DNA of 64,000 bases. It comes from an uncultured Cuneatibacter sp. (lineage in GTDB: Bacteria; Bacillota; Clostridia; Lachnospirales; Lachnospiraceae). Below, in pieces: positions 43,104 through 51,169 of the stretch (positions are counted from its first letter, which is position 1; every line of letters begins with the position of its first letter). The stretch spans positions 62,001-126,000 of the forward strand of contig CAKQHB010000005.1 of assembly GCA_934234215.1 (NCBI GenBank), read 5' to 3'. A model generated the notes under the pieces. That model did no database searches and was not told where the DNA came from. It saw only the letters and a list, made by a program, of their open reading frames with translations. A program made the position numbers and the translations under genes.

Positions 43104-43952
43104 TCATTTAAATATTGAGGCAAACCCAACATACTCCCCTGTTCTCGCATCCATTCGAATATTCCCCGGATCAACAATCGAATCTCCACCATATTTCTTA
43201 GTTTTATATGTTGCATTTACATCAACATCCCAGTATATATTTTCTCTAAGCACAATTCTTTCTGCTTCTCCTACTTCAACATTCTGCAACTCTTCCGGTT
43301 TAATGGCATGACTCAGATCATCCGCATATACTTCATAAAAATACTCCAGCGCCAGCTCCTTCGCTCTTTCTTCTGAAATTTCCTTAAGCCTCTCATCTTC
43401 ACTGAGCGTATCTTGGATATACATACTGCTGATTAACTTTCCATCGCCATCGATGCTAATAGATGCTTTGTTTCCAGTCTGTTTTTCTCCATCCAACAGC
43501 ACAATCGTTACCATATAATCTCCACCATTAAAATCATTTGGTGTGATTTTATAAGACTTTCCTAATTTCCTTTCTTGTTCTGCAAAGACTCCATCAAACA
43601 GTTCTACTGCAAATTCAACCGCCTTCTCCAGCGAAAAAGATTCTGATGGCTTTTCTGGATACTCTCTTTTTCCCATATCCAACGCATCAATTCGTTCTAC
43701 AAATCCATCCATATTTACATAGTAAGCATAGTTTTCATCCTTGAATAAATAGGAATTTCCGGTCAAACCGGGCAGGGAAAGACTTACCAATCCGGTGTAC
43801 TCCGCGTCTTTTAAAAGATCCTGATTCTCTTTTATTGCTGAAACCGTTTTGGAACGAGCCACCACTGTTCTGTGTCGAACTATTCCAATCGTGCCAACAG
43901 CAATTATCAGAATACCAATAACAACACTTAAAACAACTCGTTTTCTTTTCAT
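43104..43952 (-). CDS. membrane-anchored protein with PepSY-like region
   Basis: A 282-aa protein. One N-terminal membrane segment (about 6-26) and an outside domain. SFSLEKAVEFAVELF and ISEERAKELALEYFYEVY look like two PepSY-type helices before beta strands (ASISIDGDGKLISSMYI; YWDVDVNATYKTK), ending in NIRMDARTGEYVGF. PepSY domains often act as peptidase inhibitors or periplasmic modulators. Start ATG with AAGGAG. Pairs with the lipoprotein gene downstream. Confidence 0.7.
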   Translation of the reverse strand: MKRKRVVLSVVIGILIIAVGTIGIVRHRTVVARSKTVSAIKENQDLLKDAEYTGLVSLSLPGLTGNSYLFKDENYAYYVNMDGFVERIDALDMGKREYPEKPSESFSLEKAVEFAVELFDGVFAEQERKLGKSYKITPNDFNGGDYMVTIVLLDGEKQTGNKASISIDGDGKLISSMYIQDTLSEDERLKEISEERAKELALEYFYEVYADDLSHAIKPEELQNVEVGEAERIVLRENIYWDVDVNATYKTKKYGGDSIVDPGNIRMDARTGEYVGFASIFK

Positions 43953-43993
43953 ACCATCTGCTCCTTCCCATTCTAATTTTCTTTGTGTTTGTT

Positions 43994-44037
43994 AAAAAGA
44001 AAAGCGCATAAAACATCTTCTATCGTGTTTCATGCGC
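43994..44037 (-). terminator. terminator downstream of the NahK-like gene
   Basis: Minus-strand GCGCATGAAACA and TGTTTTATGCGC arms with a T-rich run. An AT-rich inverted repeat carrying two opposed TATAAT boxes lies just upstream (about 44080-44125). Confidence 0.8.
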
Positions 44038-44154
44038 TCTATATATGTTCTATTATTCTGTCAAGATCTCGTGGTATTATATAAAGTGCATCTTTTTTGT
44101 ACTTATATAATGCTCTCTTTCTTATAACTTCACTATATCATGATTTTCTACTTT

Positions 44155-45234
44155 TCACAACTGCTTTTCCATCTCCTTCAAGAGTTTCATCTGTGTCCTC
44201 GCCCGATCAAGATTCTGCCCCTCTCTGCTTGTATGGAAGTAGTGGTCGCCCTCCAGATAGTCCGTCAGAAATCGAATTGCACTTTCCAGTGTCATAATCT
44301 TCGCGCCCCACGGCAATGTCTCCCGCTCCAGCTTTGTGAGCGCATCGCCCGCTGCTTCCAGATAGCCTTTTGCATAGCTCTCATACAGATCCAGGCTGAA
44401 ATTCACTTTCGACAAATCTGGCTCATCTTCTGCACAGTGATTCGCACCGAATCGAATGGAATCTCCAAAATCATGCGCTGCCAGTCCGGGCATGACGGTA
44501 TCGAGGTCAATGATACATTGCCCTTTTCTTGTCGTCTCATCAAACAGGATATTATTCAACTTTGTGTCATTGTGGGTAACCCGCAGCGGCAGTTTTCCCT
44601 GTTCCAACAACCGTTTCAGATATCCGCAATCGTCCTTTCGTGCTTGAAGAAATTCCAGTTCTTCTTTTACGTTCTTTGCCCGATCAAAGGCATCGATTTT
44701 TGCCGCATGCTCCAGTGTCTCATAGCGCTTCGGGGTATCATGAAAATGGGGAATCGTCTCGTGCAGTGTCTCTGCCGGATAGTCTGCCAACTGCTTCTGA
44801 AACATGCCAAACGCAAAGCCGCTCTCATAAAAATCCTGCGGTGTGCACACCTGTTGGAGACAGTATGTCCGCTCCACAAAGGTATAAATCCGCCAGCACA
44901 CACCCGTCGCATCCCGGTAGTACTTCGCTCCATTCTTTGTCGGAATGACCTGCATCGTGGCGCGATCCGGATTCTCTCCCCGCAGTACTGCCTGATGACG
45001 CAAGTATTCCGTCACATTCCAGATATTTTCCATCAGACCATCGGGATCGGTAAAAACTGCGGTGTTGACTGCCTGCAGGATGTAGCGTCTTTTTTCTCCG
45101 TCTGCCGTCTCCACAGTCACACAGTTCGTTGTATTGATATGTCCTTCTCCGTATGCTTTGATCTCGCAGATCGTACCGCCAAGTTCCCAGATATGGCTTA
45201 TCTCCGCCGTCTGTAGTCCCGCATTTTTACTCAT
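44155..45234 (-). CDS. phosphotransferase, N-acetylhexosamine 1-kinase (NahK)-like
   Basis: A 359-aa APH/choline-kinase-fold enzyme. The ATP/catalytic segment is RVTHNDTKLNNILFD and the metal motif IDLDTVMPGLAAHDFGDSIR, very like NahK, which phosphorylates GlcNAc or GalNAc at C1 in the mucin/milk-sugar pathway. YGEGHINTTNCV is the N-terminal loop. ATG at 45234 overlaps the SGNH gene stop by eight bases, with AGGTGG upstream, so translation is coupled. The sugar substrate is inferred from resemblance only. Confidence 0.75.
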   Translation of the reverse strand: MSKNAGLQTAEISHIWELGGTICEIKAYGEGHINTTNCVTVETADGEKRRYILQAVNTAVFTDPDGLMENIWNVTEYLRHQAVLRGENPDRATMQVIPTKNGAKYYRDATGVCWRIYTFVERTYCLQQVCTPQDFYESGFAFGMFQKQLADYPAETLHETIPHFHDTPKRYETLEHAAKIDAFDRAKNVKEELEFLQARKDDCGYLKRLLEQGKLPLRVTHNDTKLNNILFDETTRKGQCIIDLDTVMPGLAAHDFGDSIRFGANHCAEDEPDLSKVNFSLDLYESYAKGYLEAAGDALTKLERETLPWGAKIMTLESAIRFLTDYLEGDHYFHTSREGQNLDRARTQMKLLKEMEKQL

Positions 45235-46435
45235 GAAAACCACCTGCCAACTTCCTGATTTTCTCCAGATCAATGTCCTCTGCGATCTTCTTTCCACCCT
45301 CAAACGATGGATGCAGGTGGTCGCCAATGTCATACAGCGGCAGCATCGCGATGGGATTCGCCTCATTCCGCACAGAGCGATCAAAGTCCAGCATCCCGTC
45401 TGCTTCCTCGCCAAAGCGAATCCAGTGATTGAATGCCTGCCGCATGCCTTCTGTCCGCTCCCGCCACGCGTGGGCATAATCATACGTTGGCAGAACGGTT
45501 GCCGACACGATCTTTGCGCCCTCCGCATGGGATGTTCGGATGCAGTAGCGCACTGCTTCCTGCAGTCTGCCGCATGTCACCGGCACTTCCCGCTCACTCG
45601 CATCCCGCCAGTGATTCAGGTCATTGACACCTTCCAACAAAATCACAAGATGCACCGGATTGTCGTTTCCCTTTGTCTGACCAAACACATCCTGTCGGAA
45701 TCGGCGGATGCCCGCAGCTCCCTGCAGATTTTTCGGATGATCAGGATTTTCCATACCGCCTAACAGCCGATTGCCGCCGATGCCCCGGTTGATGAGAGAT
45801 ACCTGCCCCGGATATGCTGCATACAGCCGCTTTGCCAGCCAGCCGCTCCAGTGTCCGATGTGTGTGATAGAATCGCCAAAACAGACGATGGTGCGCACCT
45901 CGTCTGCAGTCAGCACATCCAGCTGGCAAAATCCATACATCTTCATGTCCCGGATATCGCCGGGAATCTTCGGATCATGTAAGATGCCCTGCTCTTCCAG
46001 CAGCTCACAGTCACAGAAATCTCCGCCCTCGCAGTCCTCCGCAATCGTGTATGTACGGTTGTTCGTCGTACAGGAGCAGTTCCAGGTCTGCCGCTCTTTT
46101 GTGTAAGTCGAGATTGCCAGCCACGAATCCGCTCTCGTTTCAAATGGAATCACATCGCTGTATCGCTCCTGCCCCGGCTGCAGCGTCACGCCTGCCGTCC
46201 CGTCAAATGTCACTTCCGTATGTCCATATGTTCGTCTGTCTTCCTCTGCATGCGCGATTGTCACCCGCGAGATCACCATCGGTGTCTTGCCGCTGCGGTT
46301 AGAAAAGAGCAGTCTTACAACTGCTCCTCTCACATTATTGCGCACATAAATCCGCTGTGTCTCATTTGACACAGTAAAAGGCTTTCCGATGAAATTCAGA
46401 GGGAGGAATCCCCAGCTGCTCACCCAATGCTCCAT
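45227..46435 (-). CDS. SGNH/GDSL family esterase, two-domain
   Basis: A 402-aa protein. Residues about 1-170 are a beta-rich accessory domain (FTVSNETQRIYVRNNV, VTLQPGQERYSDVIPF). Residues about 180-395 are the SGNH hydrolase with VCFGDSITHIG (Ser), GIGGNRLLGG, ILLEGVNDLNHW and GDHLHPSFEGG (Asp, His). It probably removes acyl groups from sugars. No signal peptide. ATG at 46435 has AGGTGG upstream; GTG at 46450 is possible. First gene of the pair with the NahK-like kinase. Confidence 0.88.
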   Translation of the reverse strand: MEHWVSSWGFLPLNFIGKPFTVSNETQRIYVRNNVRGAVVRLLFSNRSGKTPMVISRVTIAHAEEDRRTYGHTEVTFDGTAGVTLQPGQERYSDVIPFETRADSWLAISTYTKERQTWNCSCTTNNRTYTIAEDCEGGDFCDCELLEEQGILHDPKIPGDIRDMKMYGFCQLDVLTADEVRTIVCFGDSITHIGHWSGWLAKRLYAAYPGQVSLINRGIGGNRLLGGMENPDHPKNLQGAAGIRRFRQDVFGQTKGNDNPVHLVILLEGVNDLNHWRDASEREVPVTCGRLQEAVRYCIRTSHAEGAKIVSATVLPTYDYAHAWRERTEGMRQAFNHWIRFGEEADGMLDFDRSVRNEANPIAMLPLYDIGDHLHPSFEGGKKIAEDIDLEKIRKLAGGFHE

Positions 46436-46567
46436 AAGTTCCACCTGCACTTTCCGAATGTTTTACTTAATGTTTATCATACCCATTCTTTCCATCTCTG
46501 TAAAGTAAAACATCCGGAACTCTCTCTGCATATACTGACAGTGAGAATCCCGGATGGAATTTTGTGT

Positions 46568-46855
46568 ATGAGAATTGAAGAACTGCGCGAAAAAGAAGTC
46601 ATCAATACCTGTACCTGCCACAAGCTGGGCTATGTGGGAGATGTGGAATTTGACCTCTGCTCCGGACAGGTGTGCGCCCTCATCATCTATCAGGAGGGTC
46701 GCTGCTGCGGTCTGTTTGGTCATGAGCGGGAATACCGCGTCTGTTTCTGCGATATCACACAGATCGGCAACGATATCATCCTCGTCACGATCAAAGAAGA
46801 AGACTGCCTCCGCCGGTGCAAGAAAAAGTTCCTCAGCTGGATGGACCGGCTCTGA
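46568..46855 (+). CDS. YlmC/YmxH family sporulation protein
   Basis: A 95-aa PRC-barrel-like protein: MRIEELREKEVINTC, KLGYVGDVEFDLCSGQVCAL, DITQIGNDIILV. The family is widespread in endospore formers and linked to sporulation, with no defined biochemical role. A CATATACT box near 46530 resembles a sigma-E -10 element, but I cannot pair it safely with a -35. The gene ends 2 bp from the convergent prfC. Confidence 0.85.
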   Translation: MRIEELREKEVINTCTCHKLGYVGDVEFDLCSGQVCALIIYQEGRCCGLFGHEREYRVCFCDITQIGNDIILVTIKEEDCLRRCKKKFLSWMDRL

Positions 46856-46857
46856 GC

Positions 46858-48450
46858 TTAGAAGGTTACATTGCCGACTTCGGACATCTGCAGTTCCGGA
46901 TTGCGCTCCTGCACCATGCCAACACTCCACGGGTTGACGAACAGCAGCAGCGGATTGCCCTTCAGATCGCGGATCCGCTTCATATCGGTGGTACCCTGAA
47001 TCTTGTCGATGTTGATATCCTTCCAGTTGCTGATCCAGCGGATGTGCTCGTAAGGCAGACGCTCCAGCTTGATCTCGACGTTGTATTCATTTTTCAGACG
47101 ATACTCCAGCACTTCAAACTGCAGCATACCGACAACGCCGACAATGATCTCTTCCATACCGGTGTTGTACTCCTGGAAGATCTGAATTGCACCCTCCAGA
47201 GCGATCTGGTTGATACCCTTGACGAACTGTTTTCTCTTCATCGTATCCATCTGACGCACGCGGGCAAAATGCTCCGGTGCAAATGTGGGGATACCCTCGA
47301 ACTGGAATTTTTTATTCGGTGCACACAGCGTATCTCCGATGGCAAAAATACCGGGATCGAAAATACCGATGATATCGCCTGCGTATGCCTCCTCCACAAT
47401 CTTACGCTCCTGCGCCATCATCTGCTGCGGCTGCGTCAGACGAATCTTTCGTCCACCCTGCACATGGTTGACTTCCATACCGGCAATAAACTTACCGGAG
47501 CAGATGCGCATGAATGCGATACGGTCGCGGTGCGCCTTGTTCATGTTCGCCTGAATCTTAAAGACAAATGCGGAGAAATCCTCAGAAAACGGATTGATCT
47601 CACCTGCATCGGACATTCTCGGCATAGGAGAATAGGTCATCTTCAGGAAATGCTGCAGAAACGTCTCAACACCAAAGTTTGTCAGCGCGGAACCGAAGAA
47701 TACCGGTGACAGCTGTCCGCAGCTGACCTTCTCCATATCAAAAGGCTCGCAGGCGCCGTCCAACAGCTCGATATCCTCTGCCAGCTTTTCATGGAACTGT
47801 GCGCCAATCAGAGCATCTGCGCCTTCCAGATCTACTTCCTGTGATTCTACTTCCATCATACCGGCATGGGCTGCGGTGAAGGTCGTGATCTTCTGTGTAT
47901 TGCGATCGTACACACCCTTAAAGCTCTTACCGCTGCCGATGGGCCAGTTGATCGGACAGGTCTTAATCCCCAGAACGCTCTCGATCTCATCCATCAGATC
48001 AAAAGGATCTCCAGCCTCGCGATCCATCTTATTGATAAAGGTAAAGATCGGGATGTGGCGCAGCACACAGACCTTGAACAGCTTGATGGTCTGCGCCTCG
48101 ACACCCTTGGATGCATCGATTACCATGACTGCGGAATCTGCTGCCATCAGAGTACGGTAAGTATCCTCGGAGAAGTCCTGATGTCCGGGCGTATCCAGAA
48201 TGTTGATGCAGTAGTCATCATACTCAAACTGCAGAACGGAAGACGTAACCGAAATACCTCTCTCCTTCTCAATTTCCATCCAGTCGGATACTGCATGGCG
48301 ATCGGTCTTTCTGCCCTTTACAGAACCGGCGAGATTGATTGCACCTCCGTATAACAGCAATTTCTCAGTCAGTGTCGTCTTACCGGCATCCGGGTGAGAG
48401 ATGATGGCAAATGTTCTTCTTTTCTTAATTTCCTGTTCCAGTCCAGCCAT
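46858..48450 (-). CDS. prfC: peptide chain release factor 3
   Basis: A 530-aa translational GTPase that removes RF1/RF2 from the ribosome after termination. G1 is ISHPDAGKTTLTE, G2 region RGISVTSSV, G3 DTPGHQDFSEDTYRTL, G4 NKMDREAGDPFDL. Length and order match RF3 rather than EF-G or TetM-type proteins. ATG follows AAGGAAGG. The leader contains a terminator-like hairpin. Confidence 0.96.
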   Translation of the reverse strand: MAGLEQEIKKRRTFAIISHPDAGKTTLTEKLLLYGGAINLAGSVKGRKTDRHAVSDWMEIEKERGISVTSSVLQFEYDDYCINILDTPGHQDFSEDTYRTLMAADSAVMVIDASKGVEAQTIKLFKVCVLRHIPIFTFINKMDREAGDPFDLMDEIESVLGIKTCPINWPIGSGKSFKGVYDRNTQKITTFTAAHAGMMEVESQEVDLEGADALIGAQFHEKLAEDIELLDGACEPFDMEKVSCGQLSPVFFGSALTNFGVETFLQHFLKMTYSPMPRMSDAGEINPFSEDFSAFVFKIQANMNKAHRDRIAFMRICSGKFIAGMEVNHVQGGRKIRLTQPQQMMAQERKIVEEAYAGDIIGIFDPGIFAIGDTLCAPNKKFQFEGIPTFAPEHFARVRQMDTMKRKQFVKGINQIALEGAIQIFQEYNTGMEEIIVGVVGMLQFEVLEYRLKNEYNVEIKLERLPYEHIRWISNWKDINIDKIQGTTDMKRIRDLKGNPLLLFVNPWSVGMVQERNPELQMSEVGNVTF

Positions 48451-48506
48451 GTAATACCTTCCTTTATTGTTTCTTCTATCACTCTGTCGTTTCGTAATGT
48501 TCTCGC

Positions 48507-48544
48507 AAAAAACGGTTTCTTCTATATATATGCAGAAAAAACCG
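48507..48544 (-). terminator. terminator between the HAD gene and prfC
   Basis: Minus-strand CGGTTTTTTCT and AGAAGAAACCG arms with six T after. It lies 78 bp past the HAD stop and 57 bp before the prfC ATG. A promoter-like pair (TTGCGG 48575-48580, 18 bp, TATACT 48551-48556) lies immediately upstream of it. Confidence 0.75.
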
Positions 48545-48621
48545 CATACGAGTATAGCACAACCCAGACAGGTTCCGCAAGCCCTCTCCTGCCCTCTTTT
48601 TCAGAATTTTTGTGCCTTTTT

Positions 48622-49287
48622 TCAGAATTCCCGGATTCTCTCATCTGTAAAGTCTGAAATTGCATAGGTCACACCGGAAAGCTGCTCCAGTTTTTCCGGA
48701 AGCGCCGCGCTGGCGACTGCAATGATCTCTCCTGCTCCCGCTGCGTGAGCCGATGCAATGCCCGTTGCCAGATCTTCATAAACTCTGCACTGTGCAGGTT
48801 CCACCCCAAGGCGCTCCATCGCCTTTTTATAAATTGCCGGATGAGGCTTGCTGGGCATCGTGCCGTCCGCACAGATGATGTCCCGTTCCCGGTCAAACCA
48901 TCTGTCCAGTGCAAATCTGCGATAATAAAAATCCACATTCCGCACCTCTGCACTTGTGGCGATCATAAACGGAATCTGCTTTTCTTTCAACAGATCCAAA
49001 TAGGCTGCAACACCCGGCGCTAATGTAAATTCTTTGTCTTCCTCACAAAGCTGCAGATAAAAATCTTCTTTCTCATGGGAAAGTTTGCGGTACTCCTCCA
49101 TCGTCACTTCTCTGCCGAGAAAATACTCAATCGTGGAGCGGTTATCCTTGCCCGCCAGCTCGTCCCGATACTCTGCAAAAGTCAGCTCTCTGCCCGCATA
49201 TTTTCTGGCAAACAGATCCCACGCCTCTGCATGCTTCGGGGTATCAAACAGCAGCGTTCCGTTAAAATCAAAAATGACTGCTTTCAT
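48622..49287 (-). CDS. HAD family hydrolase, variant DFNGT motif
   Basis: A 221-aa HAD protein with a helical cap. Motif I reads IFDFNGTLLFDT, so the second Asp (general acid/base) of DxDGT is Asn. ATSAEVRN and the later VYEDLATGIASAHAAGA match the beta-phosphoglucomutase-like group. It may be a phosphatase of altered activity. ATG at 49287 follows AAGGAG and lies 5 bp after the ybaK stop. Co-transcribed with ybaK. Confidence 0.85.
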   Translation of the reverse strand: MKAVIFDFNGTLLFDTPKHAEAWDLFARKYAGRELTFAEYRDELAGKDNRSTIEYFLGREVTMEEYRKLSHEKEDFYLQLCEEDKEFTLAPGVAAYLDLLKEKQIPFMIATSAEVRNVDFYYRRFALDRWFDRERDIICADGTMPSKPHPAIYKKAMERLGVEPAQCRVYEDLATGIASAHAAGAGEIIAVASAALPEKLEQLSGVTYAISDFTDERIREF

Positions 49288-49292
49288 CCTGA

Positions 49293-49778
49293 TTACTCCT
49301 TGTCTGTACAAATATCGTGCAGCTCAAAAGTCAGCACCTTTTTCAGTTCTTCCAGACTTGTCTGCACCTGCATACCAATCTTGCCGCCGCTAAATAAGAT
49401 CGTATCAAAATTTGCTGCACTGGCATCAATGACTGTACGGAACCGTTTCTTCATACCGATGGGAGAACAACCGCCATGCACGTAACCGGTCAGCGGAAGC
49501 AGCTCCTTCTGCGGAATCATCTCAATATTCTTTTCTCCCACACTCTTTGCCGCTTTTTTCAGATCCAGCTCCCGGCTCACCGGCACGAGAAATACATAAT
49601 GATTCTTCGTCTTTCCCACCGTCACCAGTGTCTTAAATGCCATATCCGGATCCTGTCCCAGCGCTGTCGCTACTTCCATGCCGCTGACTGCACCGGTATT
49701 TTCATAATTATGAGAAACGTACTGCACCTTGCCCTTTTCCAGCAGGCGCATTACATTTGTTTTTTCTTCGCCTTTCAT
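49293..49778 (-). CDS. ybaK: Cys-tRNA(Pro)/aminoacyl-tRNA deacylase, YbaK/EbsC family
   Basis: A 161-aa editing protein that hydrolyses mischarged Cys-tRNA(Pro). Marks are DPDMAFKTLVTVGK, HYVFLVPVSRELDLKKAA and VHGGCSPIGMKKRF, with IGMQVQTSLEEL at the end. Full length. Start ATG at 49778; upstream GGAGC lies at workable spacing. Operon with the HAD gene. Confidence 0.93.
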   Translation of the reverse strand: MKGEEKTNVMRLLEKGKVQYVSHNYENTGAVSGMEVATALGQDPDMAFKTLVTVGKTKNHYVFLVPVSRELDLKKAAKSVGEKNIEMIPQKELLPLTGYVHGGCSPIGMKKRFRTVIDASAANFDTILFSGGKIGMQVQTSLEELKKVLTFELHDICTDKE

Positions 49779-49855
49779 TGTCTAAGCTCCTTTCGTCCTG
49801 CATCGGTTTAGTATACCTTCTTTACAAAAAATGTGCAACTGCTTACAAAAAAACC

Positions 49856-49884
49856 TTGCATCTAAAAAGCAGGCGGTATATACT
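49856..49884 (+). promoter_or_regulatory. promoter of lrgAB
   Basis: TTGCAT (49856-49861), 17 bp, TATACT (49879-49884). It yields a leader of about 120 nt with TAACC/GGTTA enclosing AGCTGC-TGT-GCAGCT (49901-49935). Confidence 0.6.
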
Positions 49885-50011
49885 AAGTGCCGTGCGTTTT
49901 TAACCGAGTAGCTGCTGTGCAGCTTAACCTGGTTATGAACAAGCAGCGCAGCGAATTGCGAATATCCGCTTATTTAATACATAAGCTCTTTACATTTTTA
50001 AGGAGGACATC

Positions 50012-50389
50012 ATGAAGTACATCAAACAGTTACTGATTATTCTGATCTTTTCTCTCGCTGGGGAGTTATTGCATCTGCTCCTGCCGATGCCGATCCCCGC
50101 GTCTGTTTACGGTCTTATTTTATTATTTCTGGCGCTTTGCACGAAGCTTGTGCGGCTCGACCAGATCGAATCTGTCAGCCAGTTTCTGATCGACATTATG
50201 CCGATTTTGTTCGTTGCACCGGCTGTCAACCTGTTGGATTCCTGGACCCTGATCGCTCCGGATCTGGCACCGATCTGCATCATCGTTGTGCTGTCTACCC
50301 TCGTGACTTTCTTTATCTCTGGCGCACTGACCCAGTGGCTGCTGCGCAAACATCCGATCCAGCTGGAAGGAGGAGAAGAAGATGTTTGA
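50012..50389 (+). CDS. lrgA: CidA/LrgA family membrane protein
   Basis: A 125-aa holin-like protein with four hydrophobic segments. FSLAGELLHLLLPMPIPASVYG and IMPILFVAPAVNLLD are family marks. LrgA/CidA proteins are linked to murein hydrolase control and, in some species, to pyruvate or organic acid transport together with LrgB. AAGGAGG upstream of ATG. Overlaps lrgB by eight bases. Confidence 0.9.
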   Translation: MKYIKQLLIILIFSLAGELLHLLLPMPIPASVYGLILLFLALCTKLVRLDQIESVSQFLIDIMPILFVAPAVNLLDSWTLIAPDLAPICIIVVLSTLVTFFISGALTQWLLRKHPIQLEGGEEDV

Positions 50390-51074
50390 TATTTTCGAAG
50401 AAATCCCGCTGTTTGCACTGTGTCTGACATTCGCAGCCTATCAGGTTGGACTTCTGTGCAAGAAAAAATGGAAATCCGCTGTGTTTAATCCACTGCTGAT
50501 CTCCATTATTCTCGTAATTATCGTATTAAAATTGCTGGGACTGTCCAACACCGCTTATCAGGATGGATGCGTGTCCATCTCCTGGCTGCTGACTCCTTCC
50601 ACGATCTGTCTGGCTGTGCCGCTTTACAAACAGCTGCAGACTTTAAAGAGCAGCCTGCCTGCGATCCTCGTCGGTGTCATCGCAGGAACCGCCACCAGCT
50701 TGATCTTTATTTTTATCCTGTGCCGTCTGTTCTCTCTGGACGTCACAATGACGGTTTCTCTGCTGCCCAAGAGCATCACCACTGCAATGGGCATTGCATT
50801 GGCTCAGATTGGTGACGGCATCGAAGCTCTGACTACCGCTGCCATCATCGTCACTGGTATCCTCGGCAGCCTCATGGGAAGCGCTCTGTGCAAGCTGTTC
50901 CGATTCAAGAATCCCATCGCACAGGGTGTTGCATTTGGTACTGCTTCCCATGTCATCGGTACTGCAAAAGCAACTGAGATTTCGGAGCTGTCCGGCGCTG
51001 TCAGCAGCCTGTCCCTCGTGGTATCCGGTATCGTGACCGCGATCGCATTCCCGCTGCTGATGCAGATCATATAA
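50382..51074 (+). CDS. lrgB: LrgB family membrane protein
   Basis: A 230-aa protein with about six to seven membrane segments. LLPKSITTAMGIALAQIGDG and GVAFGTASHVIGTAKATEIS are the LrgB/CidB signatures. It works with LrgA in the same membrane system. The start overlaps the lrgA end, with GGAGGAGAAG as ribosome site. A bidirectional terminator follows. Confidence 0.94.
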   Translation: MFDIFEEIPLFALCLTFAAYQVGLLCKKKWKSAVFNPLLISIILVIIVLKLLGLSNTAYQDGCVSISWLLTPSTICLAVPLYKQLQTLKSSLPAILVGVIAGTATSLIFIFILCRLFSLDVTMTVSLLPKSITTAMGIALAQIGDGIEALTTAAIIVTGILGSLMGSALCKLFRFKNPIAQGVAFGTASHVIGTAKATEISELSGAVSSLSLVVSGIVTAIAFPLLMQII

Positions 51075-51093
51075 ATTTTTTCAAATTATGTGC

Positions 51094-51153
51094 AAAAATC
51101 CGCCGCTCTCTACACACATATCGCGATGTGCTGGAAGCGACGGATTTTTTATT
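51094..51153. terminator. bidirectional terminator between lrgB and the esterase gene
   Basis: AAAAATCCGCCGCT and AGCGACGGATTTTTTA pair around a loop holding CACATA/TATC..TGTG. T runs occur on both strands, serving both convergent genes. Confidence 0.75.
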
Positions 51154-51169
51154 CCAGTTTCAGCTTTGT

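Noticed and set aside
46520..46567. Sigma-E or sigma-G promoter for the YlmC/YmxH gene
   Set aside because: CATATACT resembles a -10 element, but no -35 element at the right spacing could be defended.
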